Source: Paenibacillus sp. L3-i20 (lineage in GTDB: Bacteria; Bacillota; Bacilli; Paenibacillales; Paenibacillaceae). From it: 64,000 nucleotides of DNA. Both the position numbers and the translations under genes were made by a program. Under the pieces are notes generated by a model that saw only the letters and a program-made list of their open reading frames with translations, did no database searches and was not told the DNA's origin. Positions 9,232 to 16,459 of this stretch are shown piece by piece; the first letter of the stretch is position 1; each line of letters starts with the position of its first letter. The stretch is from positions 1,860,001 through 1,924,000 of the forward strand of contig NZ_BQME02000002.1 of assembly GCF_022180385.2 (NCBI RefSeq). The letters are read 5' to 3'.

Positions 9232-9244
9232 TATTTGTTCCCCC

Positions 9245-9739
9245 TTATATTTGATTCAAATATTGTTCAAATCGTTCGATAGCATCAGTATAACCTTCAA
9301 TCATACCTATTGCTTCGGCAGTCTCAAGTTGTTCAACATTAGCGAATTGGGTAGTAATAGAAAGTCTAGTACCTTCATTTAGTTCCTCGAATGCAACAGT
9401 CGTCAGCATCTCACTACCTTCAACGACGTTCCAATTTTCATCAGCAAACGAGTCCACATAAACGAGTTTTGATGGTTTTAATACTTCGCGATAAGTGGCT
9501 TCGCAGAAGGCTATTTCACCTTCTCCATCGTCTGGTGATAAACGATAACGCCACACCCCTCCGGGGCAGACATTCATTTCGTAAATGGTAGCTGTCCAGT
9601 TTCTCGGTCCCCACCAACGAGCAACATGCTTCGGATTAGTCCAGCCTTGCCATGCGAGATCACGAGGCAAAGCTACAATCCGCTCTACGATGAGTTGTCT
9701 CTCCTCGTGATTTCTGACGATTTGGGTTTTCCTATTCAT
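9245..9739 (-). CDS. SRPBCC (AHSA1/START-like) domain protein
   Basis: 164 residues from the chosen ATG. The Activator of Hsp90 ATPase 1-like SRPBCC fold is shown by IVALPRDLAWQGWTNPKHVARWWGPRNWT, the CPGGVWRYRL strand, LVYVDSFADENWNVV and the terminal helix GMIEGYTDAIERFEQYLNQI. The open frame extends 180 nt further upstream inside arsR, but GGGGAG sits 9-15 nt before this ATG, which overlaps the arsR stop by 8 nt (ATGAATAG). ArsR-SRPBCC pairs are common in Firmicutes; the domain probably binds a hydrophobic ligand. Confidence 0.9.
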   Translation of the reverse strand: MNRKTQIVRNHEERQLIVERIVALPRDLAWQGWTNPKHVARWWGPRNWTATIYEMNVCPGGVWRYRLSPDDGEGEIAFCEATYREVLKPSKLVYVDSFADENWNVVEGSEMLTTVAFEELNEGTRLSITTQFANVEQLETAEAIGMIEGYTDAIERFEQYLNQI

Positions 9740-10079
9740 TATTATCAAGCTTCTCCCCTCTTTGAATGTCGAGCATATAGTCCTCGAACCTGTCGAGTCG
9801 CTCTTCCCACAGTCCGCTGAATGAATCAAACCAAGCATCCAGCTCTTGAAACGGCTGAGCTTCCAGACTATATATTCGCTGCTGCGCTTTGTGACGAACA
9901 GATACCAATCCGGCCTCACTCAATATCCGCAAATGCCGAGATACTTGTGGCTGACCGAGATCTAGTAACTGCACAATTTCGCCAACCGAGCGCGATCCTC
10001 TCTTTAAAAGCTCAACAATGTTAAATCGATTTGGTTCGGCAATAGTAAGTAGTGCTAATTGCATCGCTGATGTATTCAT
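9732..10079 (-). CDS. ArsR/SmtB-family transcriptional regulator
   Basis: 115 residues with a winged helix: LLTIAEPNRFNIVELLKRG, SVGEIVQLLDLGQPQVSRHLRILSEAGLVSVRHKAQQRIYSL. It lacks the Cys clusters of metal sensors, fitting the ArsR subgroup that partners SRPBCC and hydrolase genes. First gene of a three-gene operon (arsR, SRPBCC, hydrolase) with translational coupling to the next gene. A perfect palindrome 6 nt upstream of the ATG is its likely autoregulatory operator. Confidence 0.92.
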   Translation of the reverse strand: MNTSAMQLALLTIAEPNRFNIVELLKRGSRSVGEIVQLLDLGQPQVSRHLRILSEAGLVSVRHKAQQRIYSLEAQPFQELDAWFDSFSGLWEERLDRFEDYMLDIQRGEKLDNNE

Positions 10080-10085
10080 GAATTA

Positions 10086-10107
10086 AATATACACTTAAGT
10101 GTATATT
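10086..10107. promoter_or_regulatory. Perfect 22-bp palindrome, likely ArsR operator
   Basis: The two 11-nt arms (AATATACACTT and its complement) meet without spacer at CTTAAG. The site lies just in front of the arsR start, where binding would block the operon promoter or elongation. The shape (A/T-rich palindrome close to ATG) fits known ArsR-family operators. Confidence 0.75.
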
Positions 10108-10246
10108 CACGTCAACGTATATAAAAATCAATAATTGTAGAAATAGGAATTGGGGTAAATAGGTGGATAACTCAATTATTGTGGTATTCAGATCTTTCTT
10201 AGCCTATTATAGATTAGTTGATCCTTTTGCTAAGGAGGTATGTGGT

Positions 10247-10924
10247 GTGGCAGATGCTATAAGTCCCGATATTAATTATCCAATGGTCAAAAATCCAGCT
10301 GGAGAAGTACAACTAAGAGACGATCGTACAAAAAGGTTCTGGACGACCGAATTAAAACCATTTTCTCTCGCCCAATATCCTTTAACTATGGATGTGTACT
10401 GTGCGATTACGGGAAAAACGTCCTCTAGAGATAGAAATCGAATGCCGGTCGTAAATATTTCATGGAACGAAGCCATTTATATATGCAATCTCCTTTCTCA
10501 GAGGGAGGGGTTGGATGAGTGTTATACGATAGATGCTGACAGTGACGAGGTCGTTTGTAACTGGACATCAAACGGTTATCGACTTCCTTCAGAAGCAGAG
10601 TGGCAATACGCATGCAAAGCAGGGACAGTTGGTTACAGATATGGAGAAATAGATAGTATCGCTTGGTATAGAGGGAATTCAAAAGGTGACGTCCACGACG
10701 CCGGGACGAAGAAGCCAAATGCGTGGGGTCTGTATGATATGCTCGGAAATGTGTGGGAATGGTGCTGGGACTTATATGATGAGAATGTATATGGCACCTA
10801 TAGAATCTTTCGGGGTGGCAGCTGGGCTGAAGAAGAACGAGGGTGTGGAGCTACATGTCGTCGCCGCAGCCACCCTTCATTTTGCATCGATGACCTTGGG
10901 TTCCGTCTTGCTCGGTCACTTTAA
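10247..10924 (+). CDS. SUMF1/formylglycine-generating-enzyme-like domain protein
   Basis: 225 residues from a GTG preceded by a near-perfect AAGGAGGT 8 nt upstream; an earlier in-frame GTG at 10163 lacks such a site. The SUMF1 (FGE-sulfatase) fold is evident: ISWNEAIYICNLLSQREGL, GYRLPSEAEWQYACKAG, GLYDMLGNVWEWCWD, FRGGSWAEEE and the terminal GFRLARSL. Cysteines occur in the C-terminal segment (GCGATCRRR..FCIDD), but not in the arrangement of genuine formylglycine-generating enzymes, and no sulfatase gene is nearby. It may be a C-type-lectin-like or oxygenase relative of unknown role. Confidence 0.82.
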   Translation: MADAISPDINYPMVKNPAGEVQLRDDRTKRFWTTELKPFSLAQYPLTMDVYCAITGKTSSRDRNRMPVVNISWNEAIYICNLLSQREGLDECYTIDADSDEVVCNWTSNGYRLPSEAEWQYACKAGTVGYRYGEIDSIAWYRGNSKGDVHDAGTKKPNAWGLYDMLGNVWEWCWDLYDENVYGTYRIFRGGSWAEEERGCGATCRRRSHPSFCIDDLGFRLARSL

Positions 10925-11150
10925 TGAGGATGAACAAATTAGTATTGATGGAAGGTCTCCCTTCTACGGGAAAGTCGACGAATGCGGGCATCTTGTTATC
11001 TCAGCTAGTGAGAAATGGGAGCATTTCGTAAATAATCAGCTTCACTTTAATCCCGTGTTGTTTCGATATGAAGGTAATACAATCATTATAGATGGTGAAC
11101 AACTATGTGATAAATGGACAACTAAAGGAACGATCTTTGTACAAATGTAA
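10890..11150 (+). CDS. Hypothetical short protein overlapping the SUMF1 gene end
   Basis: An open frame in a different phase from the preceding gene continues past its stop and encodes EDEQISIDGRSPFYGKVDEC..HLVISASEKWEHFVNNQLHF..IIIDGEQLCDKWTTKGTIFVQM. The residue composition after 10,925 looks coding, but no good RBS-start pair was found; ATG at 10890 is the first plausible one. It could also be the remains of a separate gene joined by a deletion. Family not recognised. Confidence 0.35.
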   Translation: MTLGSVLLGHFNEDEQISIDGRSPFYGKVDECGHLVISASEKWEHFVNNQLHFNPVLFRYEGNTIIIDGEQLCDKWTTKGTIFVQM

Positions 11151-11269
11151 AAAACACATGATCGCTTATATACTAAATGGTTGTCATGTGCCTGTTCATT
11201 AAAAAGAGTAGCCCTCATAATTAAGGAACTGCTCTTTACCCCTGCCACCCCTTGAATTAGTTAAATAAA

Positions 11270-12004
11270 TCACGATACAATTTTCCCTAATCGAGCTACT
11301 TTTAATTTTCGCACGTAAGAATAAACTAGCCATCCAATAAATGAACCACTTACAACATATATGATATCATTTACATTTAATGACCCTGTTTTGGTTATAA
11401 ATTGTACCACTTCAATAATCAAACCTACTATAGTTGAATAGATAACTAATTTGTTCAGGGTTGAAGCTTTAAATAATATCGGAAGAAAACATCCTAATGG
11501 AATAAATAATAAGATCACACCTAATGCTGTTGTAAAGAAAGTAATGTCAAAAGCATTTCTATTTGAAACCCAAAATATAGAATTGTAGATCTCTCGATCG
11601 ATATTTTTAAAGGGGATCAAGTTAGAAGCATAATCTCCCCAATCAAATCTTAATGTGATCCCTCTTCCGTAACCTTCTGTATACACTAATCGATCATACT
11701 TACCAATGAACAGAACCATAACCAAAAACCATATGTAAACACACAAAGATAACCATAATGATACTCGATAAATTTTTTTGAAGGGGTTTAATTCAGACTC
11801 TATCTTTTGTTGAAATAGCTTAAAGTCTCCAAAGTCAAACACTGCACACTTTTCTGCAATATCGTCTGTAAGCCCTTTCTCTACATAATCCTTCTTCAAT
11901 AACAACAGATGGTCTTGGAACTCTTCAATTAACTCTTGTTTTGTATTCAAATCGCAATCAATTTTTGATGAAAGCTGTTGCAGGTATTGATCGATATGAC
12001 TCAT
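11270..12004 (-). CDS. VanZ-like membrane protein with permease-prefix N-terminus
   Basis: 244 residues. The first ~75 form a soluble helical region (IDQYLQQLSSKIDCDLNTKQELIEEFQDHLL) of the type found as a prefix in PadR-associated membrane proteins. Then five hydrophobic spans follow (about 82-101, 150-170, 175-190, 190-208, 212-230), with the VanZ-like signature NLIPFKNI and VGLIIEVVQFITKTGSLNVNDIIYVVSGSFIGW. VanZ-like proteins are linked to teicoplanin tolerance, but most are of unknown function. It overlaps padR by 4 nt (ATGA), so the two are co-transcribed and translationally coupled. Confidence 0.85.
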   Translation of the reverse strand: MSHIDQYLQQLSSKIDCDLNTKQELIEEFQDHLLLLKKDYVEKGLTDDIAEKCAVFDFGDFKLFQQKIESELNPFKKIYRVSLWLSLCVYIWFLVMVLFIGKYDRLVYTEGYGRGITLRFDWGDYASNLIPFKNIDREIYNSIFWVSNRNAFDITFFTTALGVILLFIPLGCFLPILFKASTLNKLVIYSTIVGLIIEVVQFITKTGSLNVNDIIYVVSGSFIGWLVYSYVRKLKVARLGKIVS

Positions 12005-12327
12005 ATTGTCCCCTCCGTAACATTAACAATCATGAGATTAAGATCCTTCCAGTGACTAATCTTCCGGGTCAATTCAATCTTACCGCTTTCCATAATTCGA
12101 TAATATTTTCTTCTGCCACCATCGATTGTTTCTCCCCAATAAGATTCGACGAAACCCTTATTTTCTAAACGTTTTAAGGCAGGGTATAACGTCCCTTCGC
12201 TCATATCATAAAGGTTATTACTTCTTAATTTTAAGTTTTTTACAATTTCATATCCATACGAATCATGTCTGTTTAGTTCAGATAACAACATAATATCAAT
12301 ACTGCCTTTCATCATTTCCTTATCCAT
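12001..12327 (-). CDS. PadR-family transcriptional regulator
   Basis: 108 residues with the PadR winged helix: IMLLSELNRHDSYGYEIVKNLK, SEGTLYPALKRLENKGFVESYWGETIDGGRRKYYRI. The regulator precedes a membrane protein with a permease-prefix domain and overlaps it by 4 nt, a standard PadR-s1 arrangement in which it represses its own operon under envelope or drug stress. RBS GGAGGTG precedes the ATG. Confidence 0.92.
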   Translation of the reverse strand: MDKEMMKGSIDIMLLSELNRHDSYGYEIVKNLKLRSNNLYDMSEGTLYPALKRLENKGFVESYWGETIDGGRRKYYRIMESGKIELTRKISHWKDLNLMIVNVTEGTI

Positions 12328-12356
12328 GTCAACACCTCCAATTCAGAATATATAAA

Positions 12357-12384
12357 TTGTAATACAATGTACATCGCATTACAA
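12357..12384. promoter_or_regulatory. Palindrome upstream of padR, likely PadR operator
   Basis: A 28-nt palindrome with two mismatched pairs: TTGTAAT and ATTACAA arms flank a centre of ATGTACAT. The ATGT/ACAT elements resemble PadR boxes and the site is about 30 nt upstream of the padR start. Confidence 0.55.
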
Positions 12385-12399
12385 GTTATAAAATCAAAA

Positions 12400-12424
12400 A
12401 AAGAGGGATTCTTCGCCCCTCTTT
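12400..12424 (-). terminator. Terminator of the SLH-GH18 gene
   Basis: On the minus strand an 8-bp stem (AAAGAGGG / CCCTCTTT) is followed by TTTTT, 53 nt past the stop codon of the SLH-GH18 gene and before padR. Confidence 0.8.
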
Positions 12425-12476
12425 ACTATTCCTTTTATCTAAGTTAACACGTTGCCCACCCGTAACCTCGATATAA

Positions 12477-14093
12477 TTACGAAGTAAGGCGGGTCTGCTC
12501 CCCAATCATCTCCCAATCCGAAGATGTATAGCTCCCCATAAACCATAAAGAAACGCCTTTAAGTTCATAAAACTTGGCGAGCCATATCTTCTTGGCAATA
12601 CTTTGTGTATCCTCATAAAATAGTTCATGGCTACCGCGTTCATCAGTGAATGTAGCTTTCTTTAAATAATATGGGATTGCCCAAGTGCTTTTCACATCAG
12701 GCATCGCCAGACGTTTTTCTACTTCTGCGATAGCTGGATTAAGTGCAGAAGCCGTTACGCCATCTTTTGTAATCCATTGATTAGCCTGTTTCGAAATGCC
12801 CAGCACCAGTTTCTCTTTTGGTATAAATTGAAGTGCCGTTACAACAGCATCGTTCACTAATGGTAATGGCGCTGAAGGCAGCTTGTCTTTGTCATATGTG
12901 TAGTCATGAGCCATTAGAATAACCGTATCAGCAAGTTTGCCAATTGCCTTCAAATCATAACCTTTGTAATAATCAATTGGTGGAACAGCGACAGACAATG
13001 TATGAGTGCTTAACTGACCTTTCAAATCTTGAAGAAACTGGACATAATCAGCAGCACTACCCGCTTCCTTTAAGCCTTCGAAATCAATACTTACTCCTGT
13101 AAATGAATAAGTGGGATCATTTAAAACTACTAGTAAGGACTCAATAAAAGCCTTCTGAGCTACCTTATCCTTAAGGAAATCTTTCAAATTACTATTGTTA
13201 TAGAAGACCATAAGTTCCTTAGTAACTTCAGCAGAATCAGCTGCTGAGAGAGCCTCCTCATAACCTTTAGGAATACGATTAACCGTCTTGCCAGTGTTCA
13301 ATGTTGCACTTCCAGCACTACTATACTCCAAATGTGACCATCCAAATATAACATTGGATAATAGATTCATCTGATTAATCGCTGAGAAGGATTGAATGGC
13401 ATAATAACCGGTGAAATCTATCTTTTGCCCCGAAACTCGCTTATCAATTAATCGATAGATTACGGCTGCCGCTTGTTTACGAATCAGCGGTTCATCAGGT
13501 TTAAAGCCAGATGAATCCCCTTCCATAATTCCTCGATTAGCTGCGTAATATATGTAAGGTTGCATAGCGGTATCTATTGCTGAATGATCCTTAAATGAGC
13601 GAACATCCCGCTCCTTCTTCCATTTTGTAGACAACCATTGCTTACGTATATCTTCCTTTTCCAAATCTAGCAACGATTTGCCTACCAGCATTGCAACCTC
13701 TTGTCTTGTAATTGTCTGCGTAGGGTGCAATAAACCGTTTTTATCTAGCAAACTATCAAGCCACTTTCGTTCAGAAGCTACTGAAATAAACGCCGCAGAC
13801 CAACGATCCTTTGCTACATCCTGTGGAACACTGCCTACTAGCGAATCCGATTCCAACTGACCTGCCATTACAAGCAGCTTTATAAAAGCTTCCCTGGAAA
13901 GGTCGTTATTTGGTCGATAGGTTCGATCCTCGTAGCCATTTATAATACCTAATGTAGATAATGAATAAATAGGGTCTCGTGAATAATCATGCTCCTCATC
14001 CTTAAAGGGGAGCAGCTGAACATTATAAGCGAAAGCACTATTCGTAAATACCATAACAAATAAGACAACTAATAAACTTACCCTCTTTAACAT
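12477..14093 (-). CDS. Secreted SLH-domain protein with glycoside hydrolase 18-type domain
   Basis: 538 residues. Signal peptide 1-22 (hydrophobic run then SAFA). Three S-layer-homology repeats span about 30-215 (LGIINGYEDRTYRPNNDLSREAF; ERKWLDSLL..TITRQEVAMLVG; ANRGIMEGDSSGFKPDEPLIRKQAAAVIY), which would anchor it to secondary cell-wall polymer. Residues ~220-538 form a GH18-type TIM barrel: FGWSHLEYSS, FTGVSIDFEGL (the DxE acid position), LSVAVPP, ILMAHDYTYD and a final GVSLWFMGS. Such proteins act on peptidoglycan or chitin-like glycans. RBS AAAGGGG lies before the ATG. Monocistronic. Confidence 0.88.
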   Translation of the reverse strand: MLKRVSLLVVLFVMVFTNSAFAYNVQLLPFKDEEHDYSRDPIYSLSTLGIINGYEDRTYRPNNDLSREAFIKLLVMAGQLESDSLVGSVPQDVAKDRWSAAFISVASERKWLDSLLDKNGLLHPTQTITRQEVAMLVGKSLLDLEKEDIRKQWLSTKWKKERDVRSFKDHSAIDTAMQPYIYYAANRGIMEGDSSGFKPDEPLIRKQAAAVIYRLIDKRVSGQKIDFTGYYAIQSFSAINQMNLLSNVIFGWSHLEYSSAGSATLNTGKTVNRIPKGYEEALSAADSAEVTKELMVFYNNSNLKDFLKDKVAQKAFIESLLVVLNDPTYSFTGVSIDFEGLKEAGSAADYVQFLQDLKGQLSTHTLSVAVPPIDYYKGYDLKAIGKLADTVILMAHDYTYDKDKLPSAPLPLVNDAVVTALQFIPKEKLVLGISKQANQWITKDGVTASALNPAIAEVEKRLAMPDVKSTWAIPYYLKKATFTDERGSHELFYEDTQSIAKKIWLAKFYELKGVSLWFMGSYTSSDWEMIGEQTRLTS

Positions 14094-14353
14094 ATTAATC
14101 CCCTTTCATTCCCTTATCCATGTTGATCAATGGAGTTTAGGTGCAGCCCATGTACTAGACGCAAAATGAAGAGGCAATGTTACACAATTATCCAATTGAA
14201 AATATGTAACCTCTATCATATATTTAGGGAACTAATTTTACGGACATTAAATGATTAATATTTGACAGGTTATATAACGATACATAGGAGCCGTAATCGT
14301 GGTTGGAGGCGTTAGATCTATTGTTCTTAATAAAGTTGAATTATGATGAAAAA

Positions 14354-14687
14354 TGTTGCCCTTTGATGGCATCTAGTATTTTAGGTGAAATGGCTTATGA
14401 AGCTTCTGCCTGTGTCGAGAAGCCAACTACTGTTCTATTCATACCCGTTCACATCTTTCAAAAGTGGATGAATACCTAAACAAGCTTCAGACAACTTATT
14501 ATTAAATCGTTTGCACAGCGGATACTCATTATGTCTAATCTAATTGACAACATGTTCTTCAAGTCAATAAGAAGCTGAATCAATGGAGCTTGAAACTGCC
14601 CGTGAAGTAATTAGTCGAACAGTTAAAGCTATGGAAAAAGAAGGTCTGCTACAATTGTCACGTGGGCATATCACTCATATTGAATGA
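14354..14687 (+). pseudogene. Remnant of a Crp/Fnr-family regulator
   Basis: Conceptual translation gives SSILGEMAYEASACVEKPTT, VLFIPVHIFQKWMN, a stop, then RQLIIKSFAQRILIMSNLIDNMFFKSIR, i.e. the end of a cyclic-nucleotide-binding domain and the dimerisation helix of Crp/Fnr proteins. After a frame change it continues with ELETAREVISRTVKAMEKEGLLQLSRGHITHIE, the DNA-recognition helix and wing. The N-terminal half is absent, there is an in-frame stop and about 20 residues between the helix and the HTH are missing. Clearly dead; it was a full regulator in an ancestor. Confidence 0.8.
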
Positions 14688-14769
14688 ACAAAGCTAATGG
14701 ACATAATCGATTAAGCCATCTATTCCAGCAGCTGAGTATAGCTTATTCGTATAAGACTGAATTGGAATT

Positions 14770-14797
14770 AGAGTGCTGCCGAGTAGGCAAGCACTCT
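14770..14797 (+). terminator. Terminator-like hairpin between the Crp remnant and the TOMM operon
   Basis: AGAGTGCT/AGCACTCT with inner GCC/GGC pairs, followed on the plus strand by TTCTTTC. The tail direction suits the Crp remnant; it could also stop the TOMM operon, which ends 16 nt away on the other strand. Confidence 0.55.
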
Positions 14798-14812
14798 TTC
14801 TTTCATTTCCTA

Positions 14813-16393
14813 TTAGCTATGCACCCCCCCTGCCAATCGTGGGCAATCACGATAAGGTCCAACCGGAATCTGTATCAGACTAGTTATTCCTTGTGAAGTC
14901 ATCTCGTAAATCTCATCACACACTCTAGCATCAAATCCGAGGAGCGGATGCCCCCCGATCCCGATAGCGGATGCCGCCAATAGTAATCGCTGCACGAGCA
15001 TCCCCGCTTCCATCTGTTGAATGCGATATCCCCTAAATCCCAATGCCGTTGTGAGATGATCCCGATCCCCTGCTACATGAAAGCATAGCGGAACTTGATA
15101 GAGATTCACATTGTCGGAAGGCATCCCCTCTTGCAACCTGAGCCGATGATCTCCTTGACGTACCCGACGCAACATATGGGCAGTATTGTCATAATGGTAC
15201 GCGCCATCAGGTATACCATCAACGTTATGCAAACAGACGTACAGAGAAACGCGAGAAACATGTTTTTCTTGTGCGCCATCCAAATCATTCCGATACCGAA
15301 AAGAAGCCGTTGCCTCCTGCAACAGGACGGCCAGCTGCTCTTGGCCTATCTTGCCCATAACAAAATCACCATCCGGTGAAAAACGCTTTCGGCTTACTGT
15401 CGCTAGATCATACGACAATCTCTTTACACAGGGCAGAACTACGGCTTGAACCTCTCGGTGAACGATTCTCCCCTCCTCCATTTGCAGGGAAGGCCGAAAC
15501 GATTCCAATAGAGATGATTCGTTCATCTTGATGAGCATCGGAAACGCCTTGACCGTACGAGACCTGATGTAATGATCATGGTGAACAGTTGCCAACTCCC
15601 GGCACAATTCGGCGGCAGAACTTCCCTCCTCAACCTCATTTCTATTGACTAACCAAGGGTTTGCAAGCTCCACTGACAGCGGAATCACCGCATATACACT
15701 CTCCTCTTGTTCCGATAATCCGAGGAGATGATTCATGGCCCGATCAAGGAACTGGAAATGCACGCCCGACGTAAAGCCGAACCGCTTTGCCACTTCCAAA
15801 AGCTGACCAATCAACACACCTGCATCCAGTCCTTGCAGACGGTAAGAAAAGTTATTGTATTTAAAAAAGTTTTTCCAAAACATTGTCGATACGAACACAG
15901 CGCCAAAACAAGCCGACACGTCACAGCGATTGCCTAGAGACTGCACTAAATAGGAATCGAAGTTGCCTTCGCGCAGCAACACCAAACGGTGGTGTGCCAC
16001 ATCATAATGATAGACTCCCTCAGGTAAATCTTCTAGCTTCAGATACACGTATATTTCGCTCGGGTACAATGCTCCCCCCGACGGAACAAACCGCCGGTAC
16101 AACTGCAACAGGCCATCATTTTGCATCATTAAATTGGAGACAGGAACGGACTGGGACAATCCAGTGAGCCCGTATATGTACCAGAGAAAATGACCCATTC
16201 GATGAAGGTCTGGCTTTTCTGATGCTTCGCCATCTACGAGCGTTAACGGCACTGCCGGAGATAACGGAACGACTGGCAAACCGCGGTAGAGCTTATACGC
16301 AAGCGGCCCATCCTCCCAATCCACTACCGCCTCCGGTGGTTTGGTCTTCTCAATGTCATAATGCAAGTTGTGCAGAAATGCTTCAAGACTCAT
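14813..16393 (-). CDS. SagB-type thiazoline/oxazoline dehydrogenase (TOMM biosynthesis), duplicated domain
   Basis: 526 residues from the ATG at 16393 (GGAGGGAG 7 nt upstream; the open frame reaches further but has no RBS). Two nitroreductase-fold halves are seen. The first has the SagB signature VPSGGALYPSEIYVYL (104-119), EGVYHYDVAHHRLVLL and GLDAGVLIGQLLEVAKRFG. The second repeats the plan (SRVSLYVCLHNVDGIPDGAYHYDNTAHML, RIQQMEAGMLVQRLLLAASAIGIGGHPLLGFD). SagB proteins use FMN to oxidise azoline rings, made by the YcaO cyclodehydratase, to aromatic thiazoles or oxazoles. The second half keeps the shape but lacks the PSGGALYP motif. Last gene of the TOMM operon. Confidence 0.88.
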   Translation of the reverse strand: MSLEAFLHNLHYDIEKTKPPEAVVDWEDGPLAYKLYRGLPVVPLSPAVPLTLVDGEASEKPDLHRMGHFLWYIYGLTGLSQSVPVSNLMMQNDGLLQLYRRFVPSGGALYPSEIYVYLKLEDLPEGVYHYDVAHHRLVLLREGNFDSYLVQSLGNRCDVSACFGAVFVSTMFWKNFFKYNNFSYRLQGLDAGVLIGQLLEVAKRFGFTSGVHFQFLDRAMNHLLGLSEQEESVYAVIPLSVELANPWLVNRNEVEEGSSAAELCRELATVHHDHYIRSRTVKAFPMLIKMNESSLLESFRPSLQMEEGRIVHREVQAVVLPCVKRLSYDLATVSRKRFSPDGDFVMGKIGQEQLAVLLQEATASFRYRNDLDGAQEKHVSRVSLYVCLHNVDGIPDGAYHYDNTAHMLRRVRQGDHRLRLQEGMPSDNVNLYQVPLCFHVAGDRDHLTTALGFRGYRIQQMEAGMLVQRLLLAASAIGIGGHPLLGFDARVCDEIYEMTSQGITSLIQIPVGPYRDCPRLAGGVHS

Positions 16394-16459
16394 GCTTCTC
16401 CCTCCTGACAGGAACAAGGGTGAACTAATACACTTCACGTTTCATTTCCCCTGTAAAAC

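Noticed and set aside
10425-10718. Minus-strand frame inside the SUMF1 gene
   Set aside because: Shadow of the real gene; no motif.
14684-14896. Short plus-strand frame following the Crp remnant
   Set aside because: Overlaps the SagB-type gene on the other strand and has no coding pattern.
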